64,000 nt of DNA from Nymphaea colorata. Lineage: Eukaryota; Streptophyta; Magnoliopsida; Nymphaeales; Nymphaeaceae. Of this stretch, positions 22,017 to 35,980 are shown one piece after another. Position 1 is the first letter of the stretch; each line of letters opens with the position of its first letter. Under the pieces are notes generated by a model. The model was not told the origin of the DNA. It did not search any database and saw only the letters and a list, made by a program, of their open reading frames with translations. Position numbers and translations under genes: made by a program. Location of the stretch: contig NC_045148.1 of assembly GCF_008831285.2 (NCBI RefSeq), positions 22,439,002 to 22,503,001 of the forward strand, written 5' to 3'.

Positions 22017-22540
22017 ACAGCCAAAAGGGCTATAAACTAGAATACAATATAACAGTAAGATTCAACTATATATAACCATAACTTTTTTGTTCAGAACTTA
22101 TATGAGCTTCTCTAGGAGTTTTGAGATCTTATCATAAATCCTTGTTTGGTGTTGAATAGTATCTGCTGGTTATATTGCACACTCAATTGAATCCTTCAAT
22201 CGGCCAATTAGGTCCATTCAATCCCAAAATTAATTTTTATAGTATTACTTTCGGTCCTTTCAGTTTTAAAAGTTGATTTTAGTAGTACTACTTTTAAAAT
22301 GAGGCGGGTAAGTAATCGTAAGATATTTGTGCTGCAAGAGTTAGTGTCGTGGACAGGGGAGTCCGAGGCCCTCCCTCCCCCCTTGTAAGGTAGAGATTTC
22401 TAGGTCAGCCTCTGATCACGAGGCTCGCTCGCTACCTGGACACTAATCTGACGTACAGGTGGGTTAGAGTGAAACTCTTTTAATTCTAAATGGACTTCGT
22501 CTCACTATGGGCGTGGACAAAGGAGACCTTTTCCCGGTCT
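22017..22540 (+). other. Continuation of the duplicated 3' flank of copy C
   Basis: No gene. The part from 22220 (AGTAGTACTACTTTTAAAATG) matches 2440-2480, and 22390-22530 matches 2640-2770. Confidence 0.6.
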
Positions 22541-22660
22541 GCGTCGTAGTCGGTACTCACTGTCCAGGAAAGCACTACGACAAGACAGTGGATAGAAGAA
22601 GCGTCGTAGTCGGTAATCACCGTCCAGGAAAGCACTACGACAAGACAGTGGATAGAAGAA
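22541..22660. repeat. 60-bp tandem duplication
   Basis: Two adjacent 60-base units (22541-22600 and 22601-22660) begin GCGTCGTAGTCGG and differ at only two positions by eye. The paralogous place after copy A (from about 2862) has a single diverged unit, so the duplication is local and recent. Confidence 0.9.
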
Positions 22661-24318
22661 GGGGAACGTAAACGCGCTTGAGGTCATTAGGAAATGAGGA
22701 CTTTTTAGAACCACATTTTTTCCGACTCCTAATCACCAACCAAATAATAGTAAAAAATATGAAGAGGTCCACAAGAAAAATGGTCTTCTTTTGAGAAGCA
22801 CCGTCCTTTTAAGTAGGTTGCTGTCGATGAATACGAAGTCAAATTAAATCAAGGCCGTCCCGATAATCCTCCAGCGATGTTGAAAATATTCTTACTTTTA
22901 TCTGAAAGTTATATGGTCAAATTTATTTCCCTGGTACATAATCCTGTTTGATTAATCGTATGGCGGGAATATCTGGTTGCTGCTCATCAAAATTAAAAAA
23001 AATGGACATTTTTTCTAAAAATTTAAAAATATCCCAACCTTCTTCTTTCCGATATATATGTTTCCTTCCTAATAGGATGACGGAAGATGAAAACTTTGAA
23101 CGGCATCTATAACCTTTTAAGATAAGTGATTTCCTACTAATTTAACTTCAGGCATTGCCACTTTAAGAACGTCAAATTTTAAGCGGAATTAAAAAAAACC
23201 TTGACCATATGTGCTAGCTAAACTATTCTTTACAGTTGATGGGGTTATCATTGACCTTAGGTTTCAATAATCACATGTTCAAAAAAACCTAAAAAAATAG
23301 TAGGAAAGCCAGAAAAATGAAGAAAATGCAAGCATTACCTCTTGAGAGAGCAAGTTTTGTACGCCGTGTCATGTAACGAACATATGTCAAATATAGATTA
23401 TACTATCAATATGCATATTTACTTTTATACACAAGCATTGCATATGTATATGGAGATAACAAATAGACATAAAATAATACATATGAGATATATGAGATAA
23501 GAAAATATTTATATAATAATAAGATAACAGACAAATATATAAGATAATGTTAAACATAAGTATGAGATAATTTTTATGAAATAACAAAAAAATTTATGAC
23601 AATCAGATAACAGATAGATGTATGAGATAATGTCAAAAATAAGTATAAGATAATGTTTATGAGATAATAAAATATTTATAAGATAATAAAATAACAAACG
23701 GATGTATGAGATAACGATAATTATAATATAATGTTTTTGAATTAATAAAATATTTATGAAATAATAAAGTAACATACAAGCATGACAAAAAAAAATGAAA
23801 TGCATTTTTTACTCTTGACAAATTTTACTTTTATCGAATTGAAAATCTTTCTTTTATGTTTTTTATTTTCATAAAAAAATTATATTAATCATGACCATTG
23901 TTTATCATTATTAAAATAATATATAATTTCGTAACATATATAACCAGCTTAATCTTTCCGCGAGAGTTGTGTCTCACTTCCGTGATGGTACTATTGGCTG
24001 GTCATCCTTCACTGTCACAGCAAACGTACCTGTTCCCCAATCCAACTAACGAGCTGGACACTGAATTGCCCTTTGAACGGTAAAGGGGTCAGAAACACAC
24101 CAGGATTCCCGTCATGCATAAAGTTGACTTCTCACCTTCCATGCGATACACCCTTATCTCTTCACAGTTTGCACACCACTAACCATGGAGCAACATCTTA
24201 TAATTGGGGCCATGGGCTTCCTGATCAGAGCAACCCCTGCCGTAGAATAGTAAATCTCCCTTCCCCTTTGAGGTGATTTTGGGAGGCAGTCCCTCTAGAC
24301 GTATGTGTTTCTAACAAG
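22661..24318 (+). other. Spacer between copies C and D
   Basis: No gene. 22730-22990 matches 3000-3270, 23078-23160 matches 9105-9190, and 23720-24040 matches 18690-19020. The order of the matches is the order of the duplicated unit. 23450-23760 is a GATAA-rich array, listed separately. Confidence 0.65.
23450..23760. repeat. Degenerate GATAA-rich AT array upstream of copy D
   Basis: About a dozen copies of GATAA in units such as TATGAGATAATGTTTATGA within 300 bases. The units vary, so this is an old expanded tandem repeat. Only one unit-like piece exists at the matching place before copy C (18680-18740). Confidence 0.7.
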
Positions 24319-24398
24319 TTTTTATTTTATCGTTAAATAAGCCAAAGCTCCCGGTGGAGGTTTTGTTCTCCTCCAATCCATAGCTAGGAGGATTGGAG
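24319..24398 (+). promoter_or_regulatory. Conserved proximal upstream block of CRK copy D
   Basis: Same TTTTATCGTTAAATAAGCC block and CT-rich leader as before copies B and C. The start codon used by B and C is ATA here, so translation could begin only at the next in-frame ATG (24414). Confidence 0.55.
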
Positions 24399-24413
24399 AT
24401 AGTTTACCCTGTA

Positions 24414-24918
24414 ATGGTGCCAAGCTTGTTGAAGGTTGGCTTCCACATCCTCCTCCCCTTCGTCCTCTTTTCCTTCCATGTCGACCATGCAATGAGCACG
24501 AACTACTATATTAACAGCCGCTGCAGCGCCACTACGAATTAGACCGATGGAAGTGCGTTTGAAGTAAATATGAGCAGCCTCTTCTCCACCTTGACAAACG
24601 ATGCTCTTCCTACTGGTTTTTCCAATGCCACAGTGGGCGAAGGATCGGATACAGTCTATGGCCTGGTTCAGTGCAGGGGCGATGTTGATGAGCAGGACTG
24701 CAAGGTGTCCATCTACAATTCCACCGTACAAGTCGTTAAATACTGCCCCAACACAATGGATGCCATCGTATGGTATGAAAACTGCCAGCTGCGCTACTCC
24801 AACACCAATTTCTTTGGTCGGCTAAACACGGCTGATTCTGGCAACTGGTATTTGATCAATGATAAAGTGACAGACATTAAAGGGTTCAATGAGAAGTTGG
24901 GCCAACTGCTGAAGAATC
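24414..24918 (+). pseudogene. CRK-D exon 1, 5' part: signal peptide and first DUF26
   Basis: Signal peptide similar to copy C. TAG at 24540-24542 replaces the Tyr of NYT. The DUF26 reads CRGDVDEQDCKVS, so the last Cys of C-X8-C-X2-C is Ser, which would break a conserved disulfide. From 24570 it is more than 90% identical to copy C. It stops at the copia target site GAATC. Confidence 0.88.
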
Positions 24919-25199
24919 TATTGGAAAGGAAAATCAGTTTTCAGGAAAAATAGAATCAAGAAAATATTTCGTTAATATCAGAAGGAAAAATCAACAAATT
25001 AAATTTCAGGAAAGAATTAATAATCTTTCCTTCTATTGTTATAAATCACAGGATTGTGATTTATCAATCCCAAGATTTTTTGGGATCTATACATACTTGT
25101 AAACTTGTATAAATACCCCATCATATGTGAAATGATATGTATCTTTGTTGGCTCACTCATCTTCTTCTCTTCTCTCGTTTAATCACGTTTTTTTTGACA
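24919..25199 (+). repeat. Copia 5' LTR
   Basis: TATTGGAAAGG to TTTGACA. The TATA-type TATAAATA is at 25108-25115, about 90 bases before the LTR end. Confidence 0.9.
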
Positions 25200-25210
25200 T
25201 GGTATCAGAG
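25200..25210 (+). other. Copia primer-binding site
   Basis: TGGTATCAGAG abuts the 5' LTR. Confidence 0.85.
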
Positions 25211-26287
25211 AGAGTAGAAAGAAAAGTTAGAAGAGGTGGCATTCGTTGATCTATCTAGCCGCTTGCACCAGAGAGTTGGGCGGAAGTTGTGTTCCAATCC
25301 TTTCTCTGGTTCTCTGTGCCGATCTGCTGCGTCCCCTATTCCTCTGTTTTCTTCATTTCGTAATAAGGAGTGTAAGAAAAAGAGAAAGAGTCACTGAGAT
25401 TGGGAGGTTGCCCATTTGTTCTCTATATCTCTGATTTTTCCTACCTGCAGTGACACGAGAAGCATCGACCGCTCAATTCATCACCGAAATTGGGCGAGCT
25501 CCTGCACTAGGGCGCCGAGTGTGCTGTGGATCTGCATTCGCTGGTCGAGGTCGTCCTCCTCGACTCCATCTTGCTCCTCACTGGCTTTCTTCAAGACGAG
25601 ACCCTGCTTCAGCAGCCTCTGCCATCAACGCTGTCGGGAAGGTTTCCGCTCACCGTCGCTGGTCGGGAGGGAGACCATTTTTCGTGGGGACCTCTGCCGT
25701 CCCTCAAAGAACCAGGTCCCGGATGTCTCCAAGGTTGCCCGTGCGCTCGAGACACTTGCCAGCGCGCTGTTCCAGTGCCCTATTCAAGTGATAGCTTCGA
25801 ATCCAACGCCTCTGTTTTCTCAAGCGTCTCTGCTGCAGCAGCCTCTGCCTCCTTCACACCATCAGGAGGAGGTGGTCCATCGTAGGAGGGTCTTGACCCG
25901 CCATTCTTCACACCTTCAGGAGGAGGTCGCCCATCGAAGGAGGGTTTTTCACCCACCGTTGCTTAGGGAGGGTCATCGCCCACGACCGTCTCTCAGACCG
26001 GGAGGTCAGGAGGTGTATGCCTCTCTCCTTCTCTCTCTTCTCAAAGATCATAGGGGCAGAGGTCCTTTGGCAAGGCAGACTCAGCGTGTGTGCTGGTCAT
26101 CTTCATCGTCTCGCTCAGACCTCTGTTTCTAAGCTTTTCCTGAAGTGTCGCTCGATTCTACAAACGGTGCTCTTCGTAAGGCCATGTAGGGTTCTTGCGT
26201 CCCCAAGCCCTCGTCTCCTCGCTCCTCCCTCCCTTGCATCGGATATATAAAAAAAAAAACCTCCAGAATATCTGCTGATATTTCACC
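25211..26287 (+). other. GC-rich leader of the copia element, no Gag
   Basis: Base composition is clearly richer in GC than the surrounding DNA between about 25440 and 26230. Several overlapping open frames of 77-238 codons exist, but none carries a UBN2 core or zinc knuckle, and their composition (Arg/Ser-rich) looks like frame shadow. A short imperfect tandem repeat coding EEVVHRRRV / EEVAHRRRV lies near 25865-25950. It could be a long untranslated leader, a replaced gag, or captured host sequence. Confidence 0.55.
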
Positions 26288-29200
26288 ATGGTGATAACTC
26301 TTGGTTCAACTTGTGATCCTTCTAAAATTGAAAAGGTGCGACAGGGAGGAACATTGGCAAACAACGTAAAGGTCAGTACTGCTTTGTTGCAACTTGCCGA
26401 AGAACAGGTCAGTCAATTGGCATCTTGGTTGAATGTTAATACTTTACCGGTTGCTGCAAATCTAGCTGGTAAACAACCATTCACAACTCATTTTCCTTGG
26501 GTTATTGATACTAGAGCCTCAAACTACATGACACCTCATTTCCATTTACTGTCTAATGTCAAAACTTTACCAAAAAATTGCGTGATCAACCTACCAAATG
26601 GACATCAAACACTAGTCTCTATTACTGGAACAGTTTATCTTTCAGCTAATATTCAGCTTACCGATGTCCTATATATTCCTGATTTTAAATACAATTTACT
26701 ATCAGTTCCGAAGCTTACCAAGACTATTAATTGTATTACTGTCTTTTTCTCAACCTGTTGTGCTTTCCAAGACCCTTTGTCGAGGAAGCTGATTGGAGTA
26801 GGTAATTTAAGCGATGGACTTTATCATCTTCTTCTTCCATCTACGTCACATTCTTTGCTTGCTTTCCATGGTAATAAGACAACTCATATATGGCATATGA
26901 GACTTAGACATCCTTCATTCGATAAGACTATTTCATTGAATGAAAACATTTCTATTTCCAAACATGATTCTTCTTGTGATGCGTGTCTTAGAGCTAAGTT
27001 CACCCGTTCGCCATTTCCCACTAGTACTAGTAGAGCAAGTGATCCTTTGAACTTGATTCATTGTGATATTTGGGGAGGATATGCCACACCATCACACATG
27101 GGAGCACATTATTTCCTCACCATAGTAGATGATTTTACACGATCTACTTGGGTTTTCTTGATGACGTTCAAATCAGAAATATTTTCTTGTTTAACTCGTT
27201 TTTGTGCCATGGTGTTTACTCAATTCAATACCCATGTGAGATGTGTTCGAAGTGATAATGGTGCTGAATTTACAGCTCATAATATGCAAGCATATTTTCA
27301 TGAACATGGCATAGAACATCAAACCTCATGTGTTGGAACTCCTGAACAAAATGGACTTGTTGAGAGGAAGCATCGTCAACTACTAGAGGTGGCATGAGCA
27401 CTTAGGTTTCAAGCAAATCTCCTGGTTACTTTTTGGGGTGAATGTATTTTGACAGCAACTTTTTTAATTAATAGAATGCCGTCAACTCTTTTAAATGACA
27501 AGTATCTGTTTGAACTTCTTTTTCATAAGAAGCCTAATTATGAAGATTTGCGTGTTTTTGGATGTTTGTGTTATGCCAAAAATTTAAACCCAATGCATAA
27601 GTTTTCATCACGTGCACATAAATGTGTTTTTGTCGGTTACCCTCACAATAAAAAAGGGTATCGTGTATATGATTTGGATACCAAACAAATTTTTACATGC
27701 AGAGATATATCTTTTTTTGAGGATAATTTTTCATTTCTAACCGAAACATGCCATACAAATGATTTGAACAATGTTGTTTTGCCTCACCCTCAAGAAGATT
27801 ACCTTGGAGAGAAATATATGTCATCGTGTGAGAATGGTGTTCCAGCAAATTCCTCCTCACTATCGCCCATTCAACCTCACGATTCCATCAACAATGACCA
27901 AAATATGCCAGTCTCTCGTGTTTCAGATCATCGACCTATGTCAGATGATCCTCCTCCTCCAGACTCACTTGCTCTACACAAATCTAGCCGTCCTCGTCAT
28001 TCACCATCCTATCTTCAAGACTATGTGTGTTCCAATGTGATGGTTATAAGTCCACCGCCTAAAGAATCTACTTCAACTAAGCAATCCTTAGGTACACATT
28101 ATCCCATACACAATTATTTACCTGTTCACAAATTCTCTAAATCTCAGTATGCTTTTTTAACTTCTATCATGAGTGATGTTGAACCTAGCTCGTATTCAAA
28201 AGCGGTTAAGCATCAACATTGGCGAAATGCTATGGCTGGTGAAATTCAGGCTCTTGAACAAAACAATACATGGTCTATTACTACTTTGCCTCCAAACAAA
28301 CATCTAATTGGCTGTCGTTGGGTTTATAAGATAAAACAGCGATTAGATGGAAGTATTGAATGTTACAAAGCCAGACTTGTTGCTAAAGGGTACACTCAAC
28401 AAGAGGGCCTTGAATATCATGAGACATTTGCTCCGGTTACAAAATTAACAACCATGCGCACACTTCTTGCTCTTGCTTCTATTCAAGGATGGTACTTATG
28501 CCAAATGGATGTGAGTAATGCATTTATATATGGAGAATTACATGAGGAAATATACATGACCATTCCACTAGGCCTTCTGCATGAGAGGGAGTATTCAAGT
28601 AATAAAGTGTGTCGCCTTCATAAGTCTCTGTATGGACTCAAACAAGTACCACGTAGCTGGTTTCACAAGCTGCTATCTGCATTTGAAGGTGCTAGTTTCA
28701 TTCAATCATCAGTTGACAATACTCTCTTTACTCAAAAACATGAAAAACAATTTATTGTTATTCTGGTCTATGTTGATGATCTTATCATTGCAGGAAATGA
28801 TGAACCAGGAATTGCTTCAGTTAAGCAATATTTACATTCGAAATTTCATATTAAGGACTTGGGAATACTTAAGTATTTTCTTGGCATAGAAGTTGCAAGA
28901 GCGCCATCGGGAATATTTCTAAGACAAAGAAAATATATCATAGATATTTTGAATGATACAGGTTTGATGAGACCCAAGCCTATAGACTTTCTAATGGAGC
29001 AAAAATTATGATTAACTCCAAATGATGGTATTCCACTGAAAGATCCAGCTAAATACAAGAGGTTAGTAAGACCTTTGATTTATTTAACCATTACTCGTCT
29101 AGACATAATGTATTTAGTCCAAGTTCTCAGTCAGTTCATGCAATTGCCACAAACTACACACTATAAAGCAACACTTAGAGTATTGAAGTATTTGAAGGCT

Positions 29201-29725
29201 TCACCAGCAAAAGGAATATTTTTATCATCAGCAAGTGAAAATCAATTGAGGGCTTACTGTGACTCAGATTGGGCAAGCAGTCCTACCACTCGTAAATCAG
29301 TTAGTGGATATATTGTGTTCTTGGGGAATAGCCTTATCTCTTGGAAGTCAAAGAAGCAGTCTACTATTGCCAGATCTTCAGCTGAAGCAGAATATCGAGC
29401 AGTGGCTTTGACAACTTGTGAAGTTGTTTGGTAAAAAGCCTTATTGAATGACTTTGGGTCAAGTCATGATAAACCAGTAAATTTATATTGCGACAATAAA
29501 GCAGCTTTGCATATTTTAGCAAATCTAGTTTTTCATGAAAGAACGAAACACATAGAGCTAGATTATCACTTTGTAAGAGAAAAAATTAAGCAAGGAATAA
29601 TTCGGGCTCATCATGTATCATCATGTTTGCAACTTGCTGATATTTTCACTAAACCATTGGGGAGAGACCTTTTTCAAACTTTAAGAACCAAGTTGGGTGT
29701 TTCAGATTTGCACACACCATCTTGA
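26288..29725 (+). pseudogene. Copia pol (protease, integrase, RT, RNase H), three nonsense codons
   Basis: Frames at 26288-27397, 27449-29011, 29075-29434 and 29444-29725. Protease carries DTRAS (near 26508) where the family has D-T/S-G-A. The pre-integrase block (IWHMRLRHPSF) and integrase core (HCDIWGG, RSDNGAEF, PEQNGLVERKHRQ) follow. A TGA at 27395 ends that frame. RT holds QMDVSNAFIYGE, SLYGLKQVPRSW and VYVDDLIIAGND. A TGA stands at 29009, and RNase H (CDSDWASSPTTRKS, AEAEYRA, HERTKHIEL, ADIFTKPLG) has a TAA at 29432. The ATG at 26288 is the first in frame, but the true polyprotein would start in a gag that is missing. Confidence 0.9.
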
Positions 29726-29732
29726 GGGGGAG
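29724..29732 (+). other. Copia polypurine tract
   Basis: GAGGGGGAG abuts the 3' LTR at 29733. Confidence 0.85.
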
Positions 29733-30021
29733 TATTGGAAAGGAAAATCAGCAAGGCTGATTTTCAGAAAAGATAGAATCAAGAAAATCTTTCCTTAGTA
29801 TCGGAAGGGAAAATCAACAAATTAAATTTCAGGAAAGAATTAATAATCTTTCCTTCTATTGTTATAAATCACAGGATTGTGATTTATCAATCCCAAGATT
29901 TTTGGGATCTATACACATCTGTAAACTTGTATAAATACCCCATCATATGTGAAATGAAATGTATCTTTCTTGGCTCACTCATCTTCTTCTCTTCTCTCGT
30001 TTAATCATGTTTTTTTTCACA
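29733..30021 (+). repeat. Copia 3' LTR
   Basis: Partner of 24919-25199. It contains a short segment (AAGGCTGAT) that is absent from the 5' LTR. TATA-type motif at 29930-29937. Confidence 0.9.
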
Positions 30022-30026
30022 GAATC

Positions 30027-30335
30027 TAACTTCTCTAGCAACAACAAGAACAACAGCGCCAGCTTCCAAGTTAATGTTTCCGACGGGCAACATCCCGTAC
30101 ACGGGTTTGCAGATAATATACGGGCTGGTGCATTGCACCAGGGATAGCAGCCTTGCTTATTGCAAGCAGTGTTTGGATACCACTAGGTCCCGGATCCCAA
30201 AGACCTGCGACACTGCACACGGCTGTGAAATTGCCATGGGAAGTTGCCGTGTGAGGTACGACACGGAGCTGTTTTACGATCCACCTCCACCAAATTCAAG
30301 CCCTCCATCAAATGGTGAATCCGACAATATGCCAT
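30027..30335 (+). pseudogene. CRK-D exon 1, 3' part: second DUF26 and short linker
   Basis: Continues exactly in the frame interrupted at 24918. Signature CTRDSSLAYCKQC, then CDTAHGC and GSC. The linker is shorter than in A and B (PPPPNSSPPSNG). The expected end of the exon is followed by TC, not by GC or GT. A CT repeat sits at the start of the presumed intron (30336-30398), as in copies A-C. Confidence 0.85.
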
Positions 30336-30370
<35 letters not shown>

Positions 30371-30398
30371 GCATAACAAGAGCACTTTATACTTGCAG

Positions 30399-30569
30399 GG
30401 CAGCCGAACAGGGAAAGAAAGCTTATGTTTGTCATAGTCCTCGTCTGTGTTTTGATTGTGTTTCTTATTACTTGCCTACTTTGTGTCTTTTACTGGTAGA
30501 AAAGAAAGAAGTTGAAGCCTAACGGATTGCAGGGGAACGAAGAAGAGGAGGCGGCCTTACAACAACAAG
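30399..30569 (+). pseudogene. CRK-D exon 2: transmembrane segment and juxtamembrane
   Basis: Acceptor ACTTGCAG at 30398. Residues QPNRERKLMF lead into a strong membrane span (FVIVLVCVLIVFLITCLLCV), then a basic stop-transfer stretch KRKKLK and an acidic EEEE run. TAG at 30497-30499 falls right after the span. The donor at 30570 (GTTGGT) gives the right phase for exon 3. This exon replaces the hydrophobic tail exon of copies A-C. Confidence 0.82.
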
Positions 30570-30772
30570 GTTGGTAGAAAAGAAACAAAACTGAGATATA
30601 TATATATAAGGTCGAAAGGGGTACTTGACAAACGCACTGATTGACGGTGCTGCGTTCATCAACCAAAAGAAAACACGAATCAAATTCTGGGATTTAAAAT
30701 GGCTTTAAATTAATTGAAATTTTAGAGGGTTAAGATTCTACAGGTGCATCTTACTTTGTGCATCCTATTCAG

Positions 30773-33114
<2,342 letters not shown>

Positions 33115-35913
33115 CAAATGCTACTTAAAGACCTTTTTCAATTTGGAATTCTTGTGGAAAACGGATTGGCCACAGGTTGATAACCCAATACTTGTATTTT
33201 GATTGGCACAAATTTTATGATCTGAAATTTACAATTTCTTTCTGGGTTTTGCATGTTAATCTGGGGAAATATATAAAGTTTGAATTTTTATCGCTCTGGG
33301 TTGATGAAATAGAAAATAGGTGCACAGTGTTATTACGGTAGAAGAGACAACGAAGTAGTGCAAGTATTACAATTTGTCTGGTTCGCCAACAAATCCACCA
33401 TGCGAGGAAATAAGTGCTTTTGGTACTCTGTAGCAGAACTAAAAAGGCACAAGTATCTCGCATAGATGTCCCAATGATAAAATGTACATGGTGCAATATA
33501 TGGTGAGTCAGTATGTTGTTTAATTACACCTGAAGCCCTACAATATTGAACAGAATCCTGTTGTTTTTTGACAAAGGGAAGCTCACTAAATCCCAGGAAG
33601 GCAAAGACCTTCTAATAAGAAGTCCTCCCTTTGGAAGCTAAATTCACCCACACCGGTTGGCGGGCCTCCTGCAATGCATCCGGTCGACACTTTTGAACCG
33701 ATATGAAGTTGGGCAGCAAAATTTTCTGCTACATGCCATGGTAGCAAACAGTTCACATGTTTGAACAGTCTTGTCCCCGAAATATGTCGGATAATTTTTT
33801 GTAGCCCCTAAGGGTCTCTTGGTAATAAAGATATTATGAAAGTATTACATGAATCAACCTCAACATTTGGTGTAAATTAATGGGACACTTGTTTTAAAAT
33901 TTACTGAGATTTTGAGACAGGTTTAAGAAACACTTGTATATTGTTCTTAATGCCAAATGACCTCTCAGCCTCCACACCTATCCTTGCGGATATGCAGATC
34001 CATATCCATAGCCATCTTAGGTTCACAAGACATCATCTAATTGATTGACTTGTACAACTCTTTTTGGCGTTCCACGTAACCCCTTTTCCTCGTGGCCGCT
34101 AGACCCTTCCTTCTTAACCGACTAACTTCTGTACACTTTTAAGATCTCTTCTTATCATTAAAGGCCACCCCTGCCTTTAAAGCCTCAATAGTTGATTCGG
34201 GAATTATGAGCTCATTCTTGAAACACAATTTTTAAATTGTGATTTTATCTTAGGAAGTGGAAGTTTACTTTGAGAATTTTAGATTTTTTTTTTCTCTCTT
34301 TAGGGTACATGTGTCATGATAGGTTTAATTCATCGATCGTATAATTTTAATTATTGTTTTCCATAACACATCATTTTCAATTCTAGAATCAAAATTCTAT
34401 AGAAATTGAAATATACATTCAATTCAACAGAAATTCTTTTTGGCAGTGTACGTTGTTCATAGAAACAGGATTTAAGAAGATGGATGGTTGATTGGCTGCT
34501 ATAATATTTTCCCCAGATAAATTGGTTGTACTATTTTATTTTTGTGATATTTCCTCTCTAATCGCGTGAAACTCTTCTAAGGTAGTGAAAAACTCTTTGA
34601 TCACGAGCTATTTATTATTTGCAGTACTTAACAGAGGCGGCATTAAGCTAAATTAAGTTTCAATCACAGGGGGAGAGAGAACGAAAATGGGTTAAAAAAG
34701 TTGGACCTCTTGAGACGGGTGCATTCTTGGTTGCAATAAAAGTCCTACACATCTCATTTAAATTGCCGAAACTCAAGCTAGTTGATATTTCAACCAATTT
34801 GAGTTCCAATTGGCAGAAAGAATAGAATTTAGGGTATGTCACTACAAGTTTTTTTTATTCAATCAATAAAAGAAATGGCCCACCAGGTAGGTGGCAGCAA
34901 AGAAAACTGGCAGGCTGCATACCAAAGTCATGTCCAATTAATAGAAGAAATGGCCCACTAGGTAGTTGGCAACACGGACCTAAGTCACATGGGTACGGTT
35001 TTGGGTTTGGTTATAAATATGGTATGGCAATTATAAAGAATATAAATATAGGGTACAACACCATTTATTACTTGCCCTCGCCCTTTTGATGATAGACATC
35101 TACAGCACTGGCCGAGCCAGAAATTTAAAAGAGTACTTCTATGTAAACTTTTTCACTAAGGGGGATGCGAAAAGGATAATCTTAACTGATTATATGCCTT
35201 AAATCGAAAATTTTGCCAACTATCTACGATAAGAAGACCATTAGATAAAATATTTTTGATGTCAATAATGCTTTACAAAAGGTCAAAGCTGATGGCTTGA
35301 AATTGCATATAAAGTTAGGCGAATAGAAATTCCCAGGGATGTTTCATTGGCAGCCATAAACCAAGTTTTGTTGCCTCCAAAATGCCATTTTAGGTGTGAT
35401 TTGATGACATCAAAACTACCAAACTCCAATTTTGACAATAAACCTAGTTTCTCATAAAGGGCCTACAAAACTTGATTTTCACAAAATCATGGTTTTCAAT
35501 GAATTTTACTGTTTTAGATCGAAACACCTCGTCAACATTTTTCCACGTGATCAAGTCCATCATAGAAACTAGTGTTTGATGAATTTTACTGTTTCAAGTT
35601 CAATAAAAAAGAGCATTTCCCTACCCAACCGTAGAAAGGGTGATAGAATACTTTATATATCATGAGGTCATGAGAAGCGATCGAGTTTATCATTTGATGG
35701 GAAATGGGTTTCTATATTGGTTTTCTCACATGCTCGCCTCATGTTTAAGATTTTCAGATGGTGGTAAACCTTCAGCAAAGAAATACCCAGATGTGTTGAG
35801 AGAGAGAGAAAAAGAGTATGCTAAAAATAGCCCTTTCATGCAGTCAATTCCTTTACACATCCGGTATGTCAACTCTGTCCCCTCTGCAAATTGACCATTT
35901 GCTTAGATATTCT
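33115..35913 (+). other. 3' flank of CRK-D, no gene recognised
   Basis: The sequence around 33960-34030 resembles 17220-17300 after copy B. A motif of about 40 bases (AGAAATGGCCCAC(C/T)AGGTAG) is directly repeated at 34865-34905 and 34940-34975, and a related piece lies at 37580-37610. The 84-codon frame at 35640-35894 has no recognisable domain. Confidence 0.5.
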
Positions 35914-35980
35914 TATTATATTTATAAAAAATGAATTTTTAAATATAAATGCAAAAAATTCATTTTTTATAAATATAATA
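35914..35980. repeat. Perfect 27-bp inverted repeat (hairpin) with a third partial copy
   Basis: 35914-35940 is the exact reverse complement of 35954-35980, with a 13-base loop. The arms contain ATTTATAAAAAATGAATTT. Immediately after, 35985-36015 repeats the left arm and loop (ATTTATAAATGAATTTTAAATACAAATGC). Very AT-rich. It could be a hairpin-forming mini-element or replication-slippage product. Confidence 0.85.

Larger units (their letters stand above)
24919..30021 (+). mobile_element. Ty1/copia retrotransposon inside CRK-D, without a recognisable gag
   Basis: LTRs at 24919-25199 (281 bp) and 29733-30021 (289 bp), with target duplication GAATC at 24914-24918 and 30022-30026. Both LTRs start TATTGG and end ACA, so the element has non-canonical TA...CA ends inherited from its parent, unless the boundary is misjudged. 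The LTRs differ by about fourteen substitutions and two indels, giving roughly 95% identity. The primer site is at 25200-25210. Between it and pol lies a GC-rich 1-kb leader with no UBN2 domain or CCHC knuckle. Pol is nearly complete with three stops. It probably depended on another element's Gag. Confidence 0.93.

Noticed and set aside
25416-26132. 238-codon frame in the copia leader
   Set aside because: Arg/Ser-rich, overlapped by other frames of similar length, no domain. Open mainly because the region is GC-rich.
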